A DNA stretch of 64,000 nucleotides, taken from NCBI RefSeq assembly GCF_000499785.1, contig NZ_HG726020.1:62001-126000 (forward strand), given 5' to 3'. The stretch is from Bacteroides neonati (lineage in GTDB: Bacteria; Bacteroidota; Bacteroidia; Bacteroidales; Bacteroidaceae). A program made the position numbers and the translations under genes. The notes beneath the pieces were generated by a model. It made no database searches. It worked only from the letters and a program-made list of their open reading frames with translations, and had not been told where the DNA came from. Below are positions 12,005-21,124 of this stretch, in pieces (within the stretch, counting starts at the first letter, position 1; each line of letters starts with the position of its first letter).

Positions 12005-12075
12005 AATTAAAAAAGAAAATCCGTATAAGTACCTCTTTTTAGCAACGAAGCTAAAAGAAGTTCCTTAAACGGATT
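12005..12075 (-). terminator. terminator of rpoD
   Basis: Nested hairpin 30 nt after the rpoD stop: outer arms AATCCGT/ACGGATT (12018-12024 and 12069-12075) and inner arms TTTTAGC/GCTAAAA around a short loop. On the minus strand it is followed by a T-rich tract. Confidence 0.75.
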
Positions 12076-12105
12076 CCATTCTTTTTCGAAAACTGATATA
12101 TCGAC

Positions 12106-12966
12106 TTATCCCAAGTACGATTTGAGCAATTTACTACGATTACTTTGTCTTAATCTTCTGATTGCTTTTTCTTTAATCTGGCGAACGCGCTCACGTGTGA
12201 GGCCAAACTTATCGCCGATTTCTTCTAATGTCATTTCTTGTTGTCCGATACCGAAAAACATCTGTATGATTTCTTTTTCCCTATCGGTTAACGTAGAAAG
12301 AGCTCTATCAATTTCCCTCGCAAGAGACTCATTAACCAGAGAACGGTCCGCCATAGGCGAATCGTCATTGACTAACACATCCAGCAAACTGTTGTCTTCT
12401 CCCTCTACAAAAGGAGCATCGACCGAAATATGACGGCCCGACACTTTCAATGTATCAGAGATCTTATCAACCGGAATATCTAATTCGTCGGCCAACTCCT
12501 CAGGAGATGGGCGTCGCTCGTTTTCCTGCTCGAATTTAGAGAAGGCTTTGCTGATTTTATTCAACGAACCTACCTGATTCAGCGGAAGGCGGACGATACG
12601 CGACTGTTCTGCAAGAGCTTGCAGAATAGACTGACGAATCCACCACACAGCATAACTGATAAATTTAAATCCACGTGTCTCATCAAACTTTTCGGCAGCC
12701 TTAATCAGTCCTAAATTGCCCTCGTTAATCAAGTCGGGCAGACTCAAACCTTGATTCTGGTACTGTTTGGCTACGGATACGACGAAACGCAGATTGGCAC
12801 GTGTCAATTTTTCTAATGCTACACGGTCTCCTTTGCGAATGCGTTGAGCGAGTTCTACCTCTTCTTCCACAGTAATGAGGTCTTCACGACCGATTTCCTG
12901 TAGATACTTATCAAGAGATGCACTCTCTCTGTTAGTGATACTTTTGGTAATCTTTAGTTGTCTCAT
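12106..12966 (-). CDS. rpoD: primary sigma factor RpoD, short Bacteroidota type
   Basis: 286 aa. Region 1.2 ([15 protein letters not shown]) is followed by region 2 ([20 protein letters not shown], then [18 protein letters not shown] and the WWIRQSI helix), region 3 and region 4 ([20 protein letters not shown]). Region 1.1 is absent, as is usual for the Bacteroidota housekeeping sigma that recognises the TTTG / TAnnTTTG promoters seen throughout this window. It directs RNA polymerase to most growth promoters. Monocistronic: own promoter and terminator. Confidence 0.97.
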   Translation of the reverse strand: MRQLKITKSITNRESASLDKYLQEIGREDLITVEEEVELAQRIRKGDRVALEKLTRANLRFVVSVAKQYQNQGLSLPDLINEGNLGLIKAAEKFDETRGFKFISYAVWWIRQSILQALAEQSRIVRLPLNQVGSLNKISKAFSKFEQENERRPSPEELADELDIPVDKISDTLKVSGRHISVDAPFVEGEDNSLLDVLVNDDSPMADRSLVNESLAREIDRALSTLTDREKEIIQMFFGIGQQEMTLEEIGDKFGLTRERVRQIKEKAIRRLRQSNRSKLLKSYLG

Positions 12967-12989
12967 TCTTATAAAACAGATTTGGAGTG

Positions 12990-13019
12990 CAAAGTTACGA
13001 TAATTTATTCGTTAACGAA
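12990..13019 (-). promoter_or_regulatory. rpoD promoter with overlapping 12-bp palindrome
   Basis: A perfect -7 element TAACTTTG (12990-12997) lies 24 nt before the rpoD start. The spacer/-33 area contains the perfect palindrome TTCGTTAACGAA (13008-13019), which could be an operator. No clear -33 TTTG is present. Confidence 0.5.
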
Positions 13020-13064
13020 CAATCTTGCCATAACTTTCTCACCATTATTTTCACTATAGAAACA

Positions 13065-13103
13065 AAAAAGGACGCCGACTAGTTGATGAACGACGTCCTT
13101 TTT
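13065..13103. terminator. terminator after htrA
   Basis: Perfect 10-bp stem AAAAAGGACG/CGTCCTTTTT (13065-13074 and 13094-13103) with A/T tracts on both sides, so it can act in both directions. It lies 34 nt downstream of the htrA stop. Confidence 0.85.
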
Positions 13104-13136
13104 CACTTTCCTTCGTTCGATTTAGGAGTTCATGTG

Positions 13137-14654
13137 TTATTCCTGACTCAAATCGACAGCATAGTTGGCACGTTTACCCGAAGGGAACATACCGGTAAGG
13201 AACAACACCTGCTCGGGAGACTTCACAGCGGCTTTCAAAACCTCTTCCAAATCGCTCACTTTACGCAAGGGTTGGCCGTTGGCTTTTAAGATAATAAATC
13301 CTTTGCGAATACCTGCTTCGCCCATCTTACCACCGCTTACGCCGGTTACTTCAACACCATAACCCAGGTTGAGTTGCTTCTTAAGATCGGCTGGAACTTC
13401 TCTGAATGCAGCACCGAGAATATCCATGCCTGCATCTTTTACAATTTTGGTCGTACCTTGCTCGTTCTTCAGGGTAATTACTACATCTTTCTCTTTTTTA
13501 TCGCGAACAAGCTTCACGGTTACCTTATCCCCCGGACGGTGTTTAGCCAACGCTTCCTGTAAGTCGGCAAAGGTACGCACCTTCTTGCCGTCAATACCCA
13601 CAATCACATCATCTACCTTCACATCGGCACCGGCTGCAGAACCACCTTCCACTACTTCGGCAATCAACACACCGTCGACAACACCCAGTTCTTTGGCTTT
13701 CTTTTGCAGCTCTTTGGTAAACTCTTCGCCCATATAGCGGTCGTTGGCAAGCGAACTACCTTTGATTCCCAATAGGGCACGCTGCACGGTTCCGAATTGT
13801 TTCAAGTCGGCAACTACCTTGGTCATGATACTGGTAGGAATGGCAAAGCCATATCCTGCATAAGCACCGGTGGGCGACGAAAGCATGGCGTTAATACCTA
13901 CCAGCTCGCCCTTGGCGTTGACCAATGCACCACCACTATTCCCTTGATTAATGGCAGCATCGGTTTGAATAAACGATTCAATACCACCGCTGGCACCCAA
14001 AGAGCGTGCTTTGGCACTTACAATACCGGCTGTTACCGTAGAGGTTAGGTTGAACGGGTTACCTACTGCCAATACCCATTCGCCCACTTTCAAGGCATCC
14101 GAATCGCCCACAGGAACGGTAGGAAGATCGTCTTCTTCAATTTTAATCAAAGCAAGGTCGGTATTGGGGTCTGTACCAATGACACGGCCTTTGAACTCAC
14201 GATTATCGTTCAGCTTTACACTGATCTCGTCGGCACCGTCAATCACATGGTTATTGGTCACGATGTATCCGTCTTTCGAGATAATAACACCCGAACCAAA
14301 ACCCACACGGGGTTGCGCCTGTACCTGTTGGCGTTGTCCGCCACGTCCTCCGAAGAAGAAATCGAAGATATCCATTTCGCCACCTTGCTGTGCCTGCATT
14401 TTGGCTAATTGAGTAGACTTTATATGTACCACCGCATGCAAAGAGTTCTCGGCTGCCTGTGTAAAATCGACCGGTTGAGCCTGCATAGCACTATAGGCAG
14501 CAGCCCGCACATTAGGATTCTGGGCAAACATCTCATTGTAAGACTGCTCATTACTATCCGAGCGTGTGAGGCTATAGGTAGTAAGTCCGGCAACACTTGC
14601 ACTAAGCAGAACAATTGCTCCTACTCCAAGGATTTTCTTTGTTGTTTGTTTCAT
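13137..14654 (-). CDS. degP: periplasmic serine protease/chaperone, HtrA/DegP family
   Basis: 505 aa. An N-terminal membrane/signal segment (ILGVGAIVLLSASVAGLTTY) is followed by a trypsin-like domain with the catalytic triad visible as His in VTNNHVIDG, Asp in DPNTDLALIK and Ser in NQGNSGGAL. Two PDZ domains follow (about residues 285-380 and 400-500). It degrades or refolds misfolded envelope proteins. The glycine-rich linker GGRGGQRQQ before the protease core is typical of the flexible LA loop. Single-gene unit between two terminators; likely induced by envelope stress, but no operator was recognised. Confidence 0.96.
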   Translation of the reverse strand: MKQTTKKILGVGAIVLLSASVAGLTTYSLTRSDSNEQSYNEMFAQNPNVRAAAYSAMQAQPVDFTQAAENSLHAVVHIKSTQLAKMQAQQGGEMDIFDFFFGGRGGQRQQVQAQPRVGFGSGVIISKDGYIVTNNHVIDGADEISVKLNDNREFKGRVIGTDPNTDLALIKIEEDDLPTVPVGDSDALKVGEWVLAVGNPFNLTSTVTAGIVSAKARSLGASGGIESFIQTDAAINQGNSGGALVNAKGELVGINAMLSSPTGAYAGYGFAIPTSIMTKVVADLKQFGTVQRALLGIKGSSLANDRYMGEEFTKELQKKAKELGVVDGVLIAEVVEGGSAAGADVKVDDVIVGIDGKKVRTFADLQEALAKHRPGDKVTVKLVRDKKEKDVVITLKNEQGTTKIVKDAGMDILGAAFREVPADLKKQLNLGYGVEVTGVSGGKMGEAGIRKGFIILKANGQPLRKVSDLEEVLKAAVKSPEQVLFLTGMFPSGKRANYAVDLSQE

Positions 14655-14831
14655 ATTACTTTATTCTTTTTAAATTGTTAATATTCTGTTTTCGTTTAAC
14701 ACTTACGACGTTAAAATAACGACAAAAATCAATCACTTATTCTCCTTGTCATTCTTTTTTGTCCTCTTTTAACAAGGTGTAGCAACTGATTAACAGCGGT
14801 TAACGGCAACGACTGACAAATTAGCATTCGT

Positions 14832-14884
14832 TTCTCTTGTTTGGCGGACTTATTTGCCAATTTAGTCAGCACGTAGCAAGAGAA
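14832..14884. other. two-tier inverted repeat in the 14655-15131 gap
   Basis: Outer arms TTCTCTTG (14832-14839) and CAAGAGAA (14877-14884) enclose a second pair TTGGC/GCCAA. The 477-nt gap also holds the htrA upstream region and the terminator at 14939. I saw no coding potential in it. Confidence 0.35.
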
Positions 14885-14938
14885 AACACATGCTTTATAA
14901 CAATTTTAAGAATACTCATACCTTCTTATATTTGATTC

Positions 14939-14979
14939 AAAAAAAAGAGCGTACACTTAACATCACGCTAAATGTACGC
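14939..14979 (-). terminator. terminator of the hdr-flx operon
   Basis: Arms 14949-14958 and 14970-14979 (GCGTACACTT against AAATGTACGC, one mismatch) are followed on the minus strand by a run of T. It lies about 150 nt after the flxA stop and is the first terminator met by the operon transcript. Confidence 0.75.
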
Positions 14980-15131
14980 CAACAACTAAAAAAAACATAC
15001 TTTATTGAAACAGGGTGAAAGTCATCGAAACCATTATATTAGACACACACATTAAATGCTTTCCCTTATTTCATAAGCAATTAGAATCGCGCTTCACAGC
15101 GAGAAATTAATATCGTAGATCACACTTCCGA

Positions 15132-15974
15132 TCAATACTCGGGAGGCATATCATTAAGCTGGGCTTTGGTGAATACCGGGCCGTCTTTGCAAACATAGAG
15201 TTTACCTACGTTGCAACGACCGCATTTACCCACACCGCATTTCATTCGATTTTCGAGTGTGGTGTAAATGTACTCATCCTCAAACCCCAGTTTCTCGAGT
15301 ACCGGGAAGGTGAATTTTATCATGATCGGTGGGCCACAAACAATGGCAACAGTATGCCGACTATCAAGTGCTACCTTTTCGAGCACAGCGGGCACGAAGC
15401 CGACTTCGCCTGTCCAGTCGGGTGTTTCTCCCCCCGGATCGACGGTAACTACAAGATTTACATCGGGACGTAGCGCCCACTCCCTGAGCTCTTCCTTATA
15501 CACCAAATCAGCCACGGACTTCGCCCCGTACACAATGGTGATGTTGCCAAACTCCTCGCGTCTGTCGAGTGCATTCCAAATAACGCAGCGCATGGGAGGA
15601 AGAGCGATACCTCCGGCCACAAAGAGCAGATTCTTACCCCTCCATTGATCGAGCGGAAAGGTATTGCCAAACGGACCTCGGAAACCCATTGTATCACCCT
15701 CTTCGAGTTTGGAAAGCCCGGTGGTTACGCGTCCTGCCTGCCTGAATGTGCATTCTATCATTCCCTTACGGGTTGGCGAAGAGGCTATGCAAAAGGTAGA
15801 CTCGCCTTCACCAAAGGCAGAATACTCGCCAAACTGTCCGGCTTTGAATTGAAATGCCTCCCCTTCCTGCGGATCCTTGAACCTCAGACGGAAGGTTTTT
15901 ACACCGGGTGCCTCGTGGGTGATTTTCTCTATCACCATAACGTGAGGCGTATAGGTTGTTATTTCGTTATTCAT
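15132..15974 (-). CDS. flxA: FlxA-type FAD/NAD(P)H oxidoreductase subunit
   Basis: 280 aa of the ferredoxin-reductase fold: an FAD domain (FKAGQFGEYSAFG), an NAD(P)H domain (NLLFVAGGIALPPMR and IVCGPPIMIKF) and a C-terminal 2Fe-2S ligand set (CGVGKCGRCNVGKLYVC). Relatives are the sulfhydrogenase gamma and AsrB subunits. In Flx-Hdr complexes this subunit oxidises NADH and feeds electrons through the Fe-S subunits towards HdrA. It is the last gene of the operon, 4 nt after flxB. Confidence 0.85.
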   Translation of the reverse strand: MNNEITTYTPHVMVIEKITHEAPGVKTFRLRFKDPQEGEAFQFKAGQFGEYSAFGEGESTFCIASSPTRKGMIECTFRQAGRVTTGLSKLEEGDTMGFRGPFGNTFPLDQWRGKNLLFVAGGIALPPMRCVIWNALDRREEFGNITIVYGAKSVADLVYKEELREWALRPDVNLVVTVDPGGETPDWTGEVGFVPAVLEKVALDSRHTVAIVCGPPIMIKFTFPVLEKLGFEDEYIYTTLENRMKCGVGKCGRCNVGKLYVCKDGPVFTKAQLNDMPPEY

Positions 15975-15978
15975 GGCA

Positions 15979-16986
15979 TTATTGCGCTATGGCGGTTAAG
16001 TGTTCCAATATATTCATATCGACAGGACAGGCACGCGAGCAACGGCCACAGCCTGTACAACCAGTCTGATTTATACGCTCAGGCATATAAGAAAATTTAT
16101 GTAATATACGCTGACGCCAACGGGCACTTTGCGTTGCACGTGGATTATGCCCCGAAGTGTGCAGTGTAAAGAGCGAAAACCCGCAAGAGTCCCAACAACG
16201 CATGCGTCGTCCATGCGTACCTTTGGCATCTTCTTGTATATCAAAGCAGGCACAAGTGGGACAAACAAACGCACAGGCTCCGCAACCAAGGCAACGCTCA
16301 GATTGCTTCTTCCACACCGGACTATCAAAAGCCGTGGAAAGCTTTTCCCGAATTTGCTCAGGAGTAAAGCGAGGTGCCACAGTGGCAATCAACGCCTTTT
16401 TATCTATCTCTCCAGCCGGAGTAAAGCAGCCCGGAGCCAATGCTACCAACTTTTCGCCTTTGGGTGTCAGCACCTCTACCAGTGCACCACCATCGGGCAG
16501 TGAAGTTAACTGTATGTCGCTTCCTAGAGTATCCCCGGGACCTCCTCCAACCGAGGTGCAGAAGCAGTAGGCATCATGAGTGGAGCAGCTGTAGCTCACA
16601 ATGCTCAAAGCCTCTAAACGCCGATTGTAAGAACGGTCATTCGTATCCCAGTTAAAGATACCGGTTAAGGGTGCCAGTCCCGCGGCATCACAAGGATGAA
16701 CGTGCCAAAGCACTGTTGAGGGCAGTGGTTTATCATCTGCCTCGTGCAGGATTGTTTCGCGTCCTTCCTTCTGGTACGTAAACAGTACTTCGGTTTTAGG
16801 AAACACAACTTTCTTAACAGACTGTACGGTTGGCGTATCGCCCGTAGCCACATCAGCAAGCGAGGACACAAGGGCAAAATCAATCCTTCCGTTGGCTTCA
16901 ACCGGAGCAAGAACGCGTGCAGTGCTCTTAACTATCTGAGCAAACCACTGTTCTAAGCCTGTTTTAGTAATATATAATCTTTCCAT
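15979..16986 (-). CDS. flxB: FlxB-type 4Fe-4S subunit (AsrA/sulfhydrogenase beta-like)
   Basis: 335 aa. The N-terminal two-thirds resemble the AsrA/HydB family, with a cysteine cluster around TYSCSTHD-like SYSCSTHDAYCFC. The C-terminus has two ferredoxin motifs: CLGCGACAFVCPTCACF and CTGCGRCSRACPVDM. It relays electrons between the flavin subunit FlxA and the rest of the complex. Starts 11 nt after flxC. Confidence 0.82.
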   Translation of the reverse strand: MERLYITKTGLEQWFAQIVKSTARVLAPVEANGRIDFALVSSLADVATGDTPTVQSVKKVVFPKTEVLFTYQKEGRETILHEADDKPLPSTVLWHVHPCDAAGLAPLTGIFNWDTNDRSYNRRLEALSIVSYSCSTHDAYCFCTSVGGGPGDTLGSDIQLTSLPDGGALVEVLTPKGEKLVALAPGCFTPAGEIDKKALIATVAPRFTPEQIREKLSTAFDSPVWKKQSERCLGCGACAFVCPTCACFDIQEDAKGTHGRRMRCWDSCGFSLFTLHTSGHNPRATQSARWRQRILHKFSYMPERINQTGCTGCGRCSRACPVDMNILEHLTAIAQ

Positions 16987-16997
16987 GATGTGTATCG

Positions 16998-17798
16998 TTA
17001 CTGAATAAATTCTTCTTTATCGTCGACCCTAAATGTTGACAACACATTGCCTTGCATAGCTGGTCTTCCTGATATTTGAGCAAACTCCCGACCAATATCC
17101 TCCATCATTTTATGGGTAAGCAGATGAATCGGAATGCCGATGGGGCAAGCATCACCACAAGCACCACATCCCGTACAACGGCCTGCCAGATGCATGGCAC
17201 GGTTGATCTGCCATTCCATATTGGACAGCGGACTCGACCACGGCTGTATCCATTGCGGGCAGTTGACCTCGACAATACATCGCGTGCAATAACACAAAGG
17301 ACACGCCGCCCGACAGGCATAACACTTAAAACAGTGCGACAACTCTTGCTGCCAAAACTGCCAGCGCTCCTCACGACTCATGCCTTCGAGGCGATCGATA
17401 ACCTCTTGTTCCTTCTGTCCTATCCGGAAGTCCACACCGGCCAGATAGGTATTTATCTCGTCGAAGTCGGCAAAGCGGTGTACTTCGTCCTCGCGAGGCA
17501 TGGTGAGCACGATGAGTTTATCTGCGTTCAACTGATTTTCGACAGCCAGTTGAGCAATACTCCGTAGTGTGGGCAAAGTGGCTATTATAGCTACACTACT
17601 CGTGCCCAGCAATTCGGGCTTGGTAAGATATACAGCCAGATTGTGTACACAACGACTGTCGTAGATGAGCCGTTGCGCATCTACGACCGATTCGCAAAAG
17701 AGCGGACGAGGTTTGTGACTACCCTCTTCGTATCCGATTATTTTTGTAACTTCGCCCTTCTGCAACAGCAAAACGGCTGCTTCGGTTAGTTCACTCAT
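16998..17798 (-). CDS. flxC: FlxC-type ferredoxin-like subunit
   Basis: 266 aa. After an N-terminal domain without known motif come Cys clusters CFKCYACRAACPLCYCTRC and CTGCGACGDACPIGIP, giving at least two 4Fe-4S clusters. It corresponds by position and composition to FlxC of the NADH-heterodisulfide reductase complex. It overlaps the flxD stop by 8 nt (flxD stops at TGA inside ATGAGTGA), which implies translational coupling. Confidence 0.8.
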   Translation of the reverse strand: MSELTEAAVLLLQKGEVTKIIGYEEGSHKPRPLFCESVVDAQRLIYDSRCVHNLAVYLTKPELLGTSSVAIIATLPTLRSIAQLAVENQLNADKLIVLTMPREDEVHRFADFDEINTYLAGVDFRIGQKEQEVIDRLEGMSREERWQFWQQELSHCFKCYACRAACPLCYCTRCIVEVNCPQWIQPWSSPLSNMEWQINRAMHLAGRCTGCGACGDACPIGIPIHLLTHKMMEDIGREFAQISGRPAMQGNVLSTFRVDDKEEFIQ

Positions 17799-18252
17799 AA
17801 CACTCCTCCTCCAGGTAAGTAGCTACTTTCTGATAATCGGCATAAGGACCCAGTTCTCTGATTCCGGCAACAGTTTCATTCACCACATCGGCCCATTTGG
17901 CGCCTTCGGCTGCCGACACCCAAGCGTAACGTATGCGATGCACATCGATACCCAAAAACTCCAGCAGTCCGCGAAAGACGACCCAACGGCGGCGTGCATG
18001 AAAGTTGCCCGACGTATAATGGCAATCATTCGGATGACAGCCCGACACTATAATACCATCGGCTCCTCCCGCAAAGGCTTTGAGCAACAACATAAAATCG
18101 ATACGACCGGTACAGGGAAATCGTACTATCTCTACGTTCGTAGCGTATTTCAGCCGGCTGGTTCCTGTAAGATCGGCTCCGGCATAGGTACACCAATTGC
18201 ATACGAATGCGATGATGCGAGGTTCAAATGTTGATTGATTATCGTTTATCAT
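17791..18252 (-). CDS. flxD: MvhD/FlxD-type 2Fe-2S electron transfer subunit
   Basis: 153 aa of the methyl-viologen hydrogenase delta family. Conserved cysteines are visible in FVCNWCTYAGAD, VRFPCTGRID and VSGCHPNDCHY. In methanogens MvhD docks on HdrA and delivers electrons to its bifurcating flavin; here it should link FlxABC to HdrA. It ends with a TGA stop and overlaps flxC, direct evidence that the host uses TGA as stop. Confidence 0.9.
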   Translation of the reverse strand: MINDNQSTFEPRIIAFVCNWCTYAGADLTGTSRLKYATNVEIVRFPCTGRIDFMLLLKAFAGGADGIIVSGCHPNDCHYTSGNFHARRRWVVFRGLLEFLGIDVHRIRYAWVSAAEGAKWADVVNETVAGIRELGPYADYQKVATYLEEECYE

Positions 18253-18271
18253 ACGTTTTCTTTATTACCTA

Positions 18272-20272
18272 TTAATTGTTTAACAAAGCCATTACCTGCG
18301 CATACATTTGCTCGTTAGAGTATCCTTGTAGGTCTATCGACTTCGATCGACAAAAGGAAACACACGTACCACATCCCTGACAAAGGCTGGGGTTTACCGC
18401 CGCTACCGTTTTAAGCACCTTGCCGCTTCTATCTTTGATCTCCTCGCGACCGATGGCTTGATAGGGACAAGCCGTTTGGCACATAAAACAGCCCACACAG
18501 GTACTCACCAACGGCAGGGCAGTACGGTTAACTACTGCTACCAAAGGTTCGCGTACCAACTGGTCTTGCGACAACAACCCTACCACCTTAACAGCAGCTC
18601 CCGATGCCATACCCACTGTTTCGGGAATATCTTTGGGTGCCTGACAAGCCCCCGCCAGAAAGATACCCGCCGTATTGGTTTCTACCGGCTTCAATTTGGG
18701 ATGAGCCTCGGCAAAGAAACGATAAGGGTCGTAAGAGATGTGCATCTTTTGTGCCAGTTCCTCGGCTCCTTTGTTGGCAACACCTGCCGTAGCAAGCACC
18801 ACCATATCGGCTTCTATCTCCACGGGTGTAGCACCAAGCAACGTGTCGACACCTTTCACTATCAGCTTACCCTCTTTCTCATACACACGAGCCACCCTGC
18901 CACGAACATAACGAACACCGTCTTCCTCAATCGCCCGGCGCACAAACTCTTCATAATTCTTGCCGCCCGCCCGTATGTCCATATAGAATACATACGACTC
19001 TCCGCCATGTACCTTATGCTGATATAGCATCGCGTGCTTGGCCGTGTACATGCAACATATCTTCGAGCAGTAGGCTATTCCTTTGGCCGGATCGCGCGAA
19101 CCGGCACACGCAATAAACACAATCTTCTGCGGCACTTTGCCATCCGAAGGGCGGCGAATCTCGCCCAAGGTAGGCCCTGAGGCCGATGCCAATCGCTCAA
19201 ACTGCAATCCGGTAATAACATCTTTGTATTTACCGTAGCCATATTCAGGAAAATAAGAAGTGCTCAACACATTGAACCCTGTTGTAACCACCACTGCACC
19301 GACCTCTTCGGTGAGTATCGTATCTTCCTGATCGAACGTAATGGCTCCGGTGGGACACACCTTTTCGCATACCCGGCACTTGCCTTTGGTGTAATAACTG
19401 CAATGATTCTTATCGATAACCGGCTTATTGGGCACTGCCTGTGGAAACGGAACGTAGATAGCCGTACGCAAACCCAATCCCGCATTGAACTCGCTCGGTA
19501 TCTTTTTGGTAGGACACTTAGTGGTACACTGCCCGCAACCGGTACATTTCTTCTCGTCGACACTCTTTGCCTTAAGCCGGATGGTAGCCTTGAAGTTACC
19601 GATAAACCCATCTAAGTGTTCGAGCTCGGCATAAGTATACAGAGTGATATTGGGATGCTGTACCACCTCGACCATACGAGGTGTTAGGATACATTGCGAG
19701 CAATCGAGCGTTGGGAACGTTTCGGATAGCTGCGACATATGCCCGCCAATCGAAGGTTCTTTCTCTATCAATATCACTTGATGCCCGCAGTTGGCTATAT
19801 CCAGACTGGTCTGAATACCGGCGATACCTCCCCCAATCACTAATGCTTTTTTGGTGATGGGCACTTTGATAGAACTCAACGGTTTGCTCTGTTTTACCTT
19901 CTCGACCAACCCCTTGACCAGATCAATAGCCTTTTGCGTGGTAGCCTCTCCTTTTTCGTGCACCCACGAACAATGTTCGCGTATATTGGCAATCTCGCAA
20001 AGATATGGATTCAAACCAGCCTCCGAGCAAGCCCGGCGAAAGGTAGGCTCATGCATACGAGGCGAACAGGCAGCTACCACTACCCCGTCTAACTGATGTT
20101 CCTTGATAGCCTGCTTAATCAGTGTTTGCCCGGGATCGGAACACATATATTTATAATCCATAGCATAAGCTACTCCATCGAGCTTGCCGGCTGCATCAGC
20201 CACTTTCTCACAGTCGACCGTCGCACTAATATTTTCGCCACAATGGCATATAAAAACTCCTATCTTCGACAT
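18272..20272 (-). CDS. hdrA: heterodisulfide reductase-like subunit A (HdrA)
   Basis: 666 aa, the usual HdrA length. FAD-binding GGGIAG lies near residue 150. There is an N-terminal Cys region (FICHCGENISATVDC), two inner ferredoxin motifs (CTGCGQCTTKCPTKK and the CRVCEKVCPTGA group), and a C-terminal pair (CVGCFMCQTACPYQ, CQGCGTCVSFCRSKS). In the family this subunit holds the flavin at which electron bifurcation occurs, splitting electrons between ferredoxin and HdrBC. It lies between hdrB and flxD with 6- and 19-nt gaps. Confidence 0.92.
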   Translation of the reverse strand: MSKIGVFICHCGENISATVDCEKVADAAGKLDGVAYAMDYKYMCSDPGQTLIKQAIKEHQLDGVVVAACSPRMHEPTFRRACSEAGLNPYLCEIANIREHCSWVHEKGEATTQKAIDLVKGLVEKVKQSKPLSSIKVPITKKALVIGGGIAGIQTSLDIANCGHQVILIEKEPSIGGHMSQLSETFPTLDCSQCILTPRMVEVVQHPNITLYTYAELEHLDGFIGNFKATIRLKAKSVDEKKCTGCGQCTTKCPTKKIPSEFNAGLGLRTAIYVPFPQAVPNKPVIDKNHCSYYTKGKCRVCEKVCPTGAITFDQEDTILTEEVGAVVVTTGFNVLSTSYFPEYGYGKYKDVITGLQFERLASASGPTLGEIRRPSDGKVPQKIVFIACAGSRDPAKGIAYCSKICCMYTAKHAMLYQHKVHGGESYVFYMDIRAGGKNYEEFVRRAIEEDGVRYVRGRVARVYEKEGKLIVKGVDTLLGATPVEIEADMVVLATAGVANKGAEELAQKMHISYDPYRFFAEAHPKLKPVETNTAGIFLAGACQAPKDIPETVGMASGAAVKVVGLLSQDQLVREPLVAVVNRTALPLVSTCVGCFMCQTACPYQAIGREEIKDRSGKVLKTVAAVNPSLCQGCGTCVSFCRSKSIDLQGYSNEQMYAQVMALLNN

Positions 20273-20278
20273 GGCATA

Positions 20279-21124
20279 CTAATTAAAAGAAACGGGTATA
20301 AAATGACGCTGCAAGCCCAACTCATTCGGACGCAAACCGATAGACAGACCAATGGCCTGCGTAATATACAACACCGGCGTATGAATTGGTTTTGTCAAAT
20401 AATTATTAATATCCGAACGACGCATATCGAGGTTTGAATGACACATGGGACAAGCCACAATTACGGCTTGCGCTCCGCGGTCATCAGCATCTTTCAATAC
20501 ATGGCCAGACAATTTAGCAACCAGATCGGGACGTGACACAGAGAGTCCCGCTCCACAACATTCTGTTTTGTAAGCCCAGTCAATAGGCTCTGCACCAATC
20601 AAACTCATTAGGGCATCCATGTGTTGTGGGTCTTCCAAACGGTCAAACTGTAACACATGTTGCGGGCGCACCAGCAAGCATCCATAGTAACAAGCCACCT
20701 TGCGGCAAAAGGGTTGAACGATCTTTGCAGATAAATCCTTTTGTATGTATTTCTCAATCATCTGTATCACATTGAGTATACTTACACCACCGAAATAAGG
20801 CATGCCGATAATCTCTATCACTCTATCGCGCAAGGCCTCATCATGAGCTAACTCGTACTGTGCCACACTTAAACGATTGTAGCACGAGGCGCAAGGCACA
20901 ATAATTTCATCAAGCCCTTGCTGTTCGGCCAGTGCCAACACCCGTGCCGGAAGCGAGAGTGCCAATGCTTTGTTCATGGAATGGGCTGCCGTTGCACCGC
21001 AACAATTCCAGTCCTTTATTTCGACCAATTCCAAGCCAAAGGCTGTGGCCAAGGCTACTACAGACTCGTTATATTCGCGCGAAGTGCCCCTGAGTGAGCA
21101 GCCAGGATAAAAACCAACTTTCAT
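20279..21124 (-). CDS. hdrB: heterodisulfide reductase-like subunit B (HdrB)
   Basis: 281 aa with two CCG domains: YPGCSLRG, NCCGATAAH, PCASC in the first and ACYYGC, ECCGAGLS, CPMCHS in the second. In HdrB these bind two unusual noncubane 4Fe-4S clusters that reduce a disulfide. All cysteines of both sets are present, so the subunit looks catalytically competent. The disulfide substrate in this host is unknown: CoM-S-S-CoB is not expected in Bacteroidota. Overlaps hdrC by 4 nt. Confidence 0.92.
   Translation of the reverse strand: MKVGFYPGCSLRGTSREYNESVVALATAFGLELVEIKDWNCCGATAAHSMNKALALSLPARVLALAEQQGLDEIIVPCASCYNRLSVAQYELAHDEALRDRVIEIIGMPYFGGVSILNVIQMIEKYIQKDLSAKIVQPFCRKVACYYGCLLVRPQHVLQFDRLEDPQHMDALMSLIGAEPIDWAYKTECCGAGLSVSRPDLVAKLSGHVLKDADDRGAQAVIVACPMCHSNLDMRRSDINNYLTKPIHTPVLYITQAIGLSIGLRPNELGLQRHFIPVSFN

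Noticed and set aside
17791..21124. Whole organism using TGA as Trp
   Set aside because: hdrC and flxD end at TGA in ATGA-type overlaps with the next gene, and the nitroreductase gene also ends at TGA, so the host uses TGA as stop.
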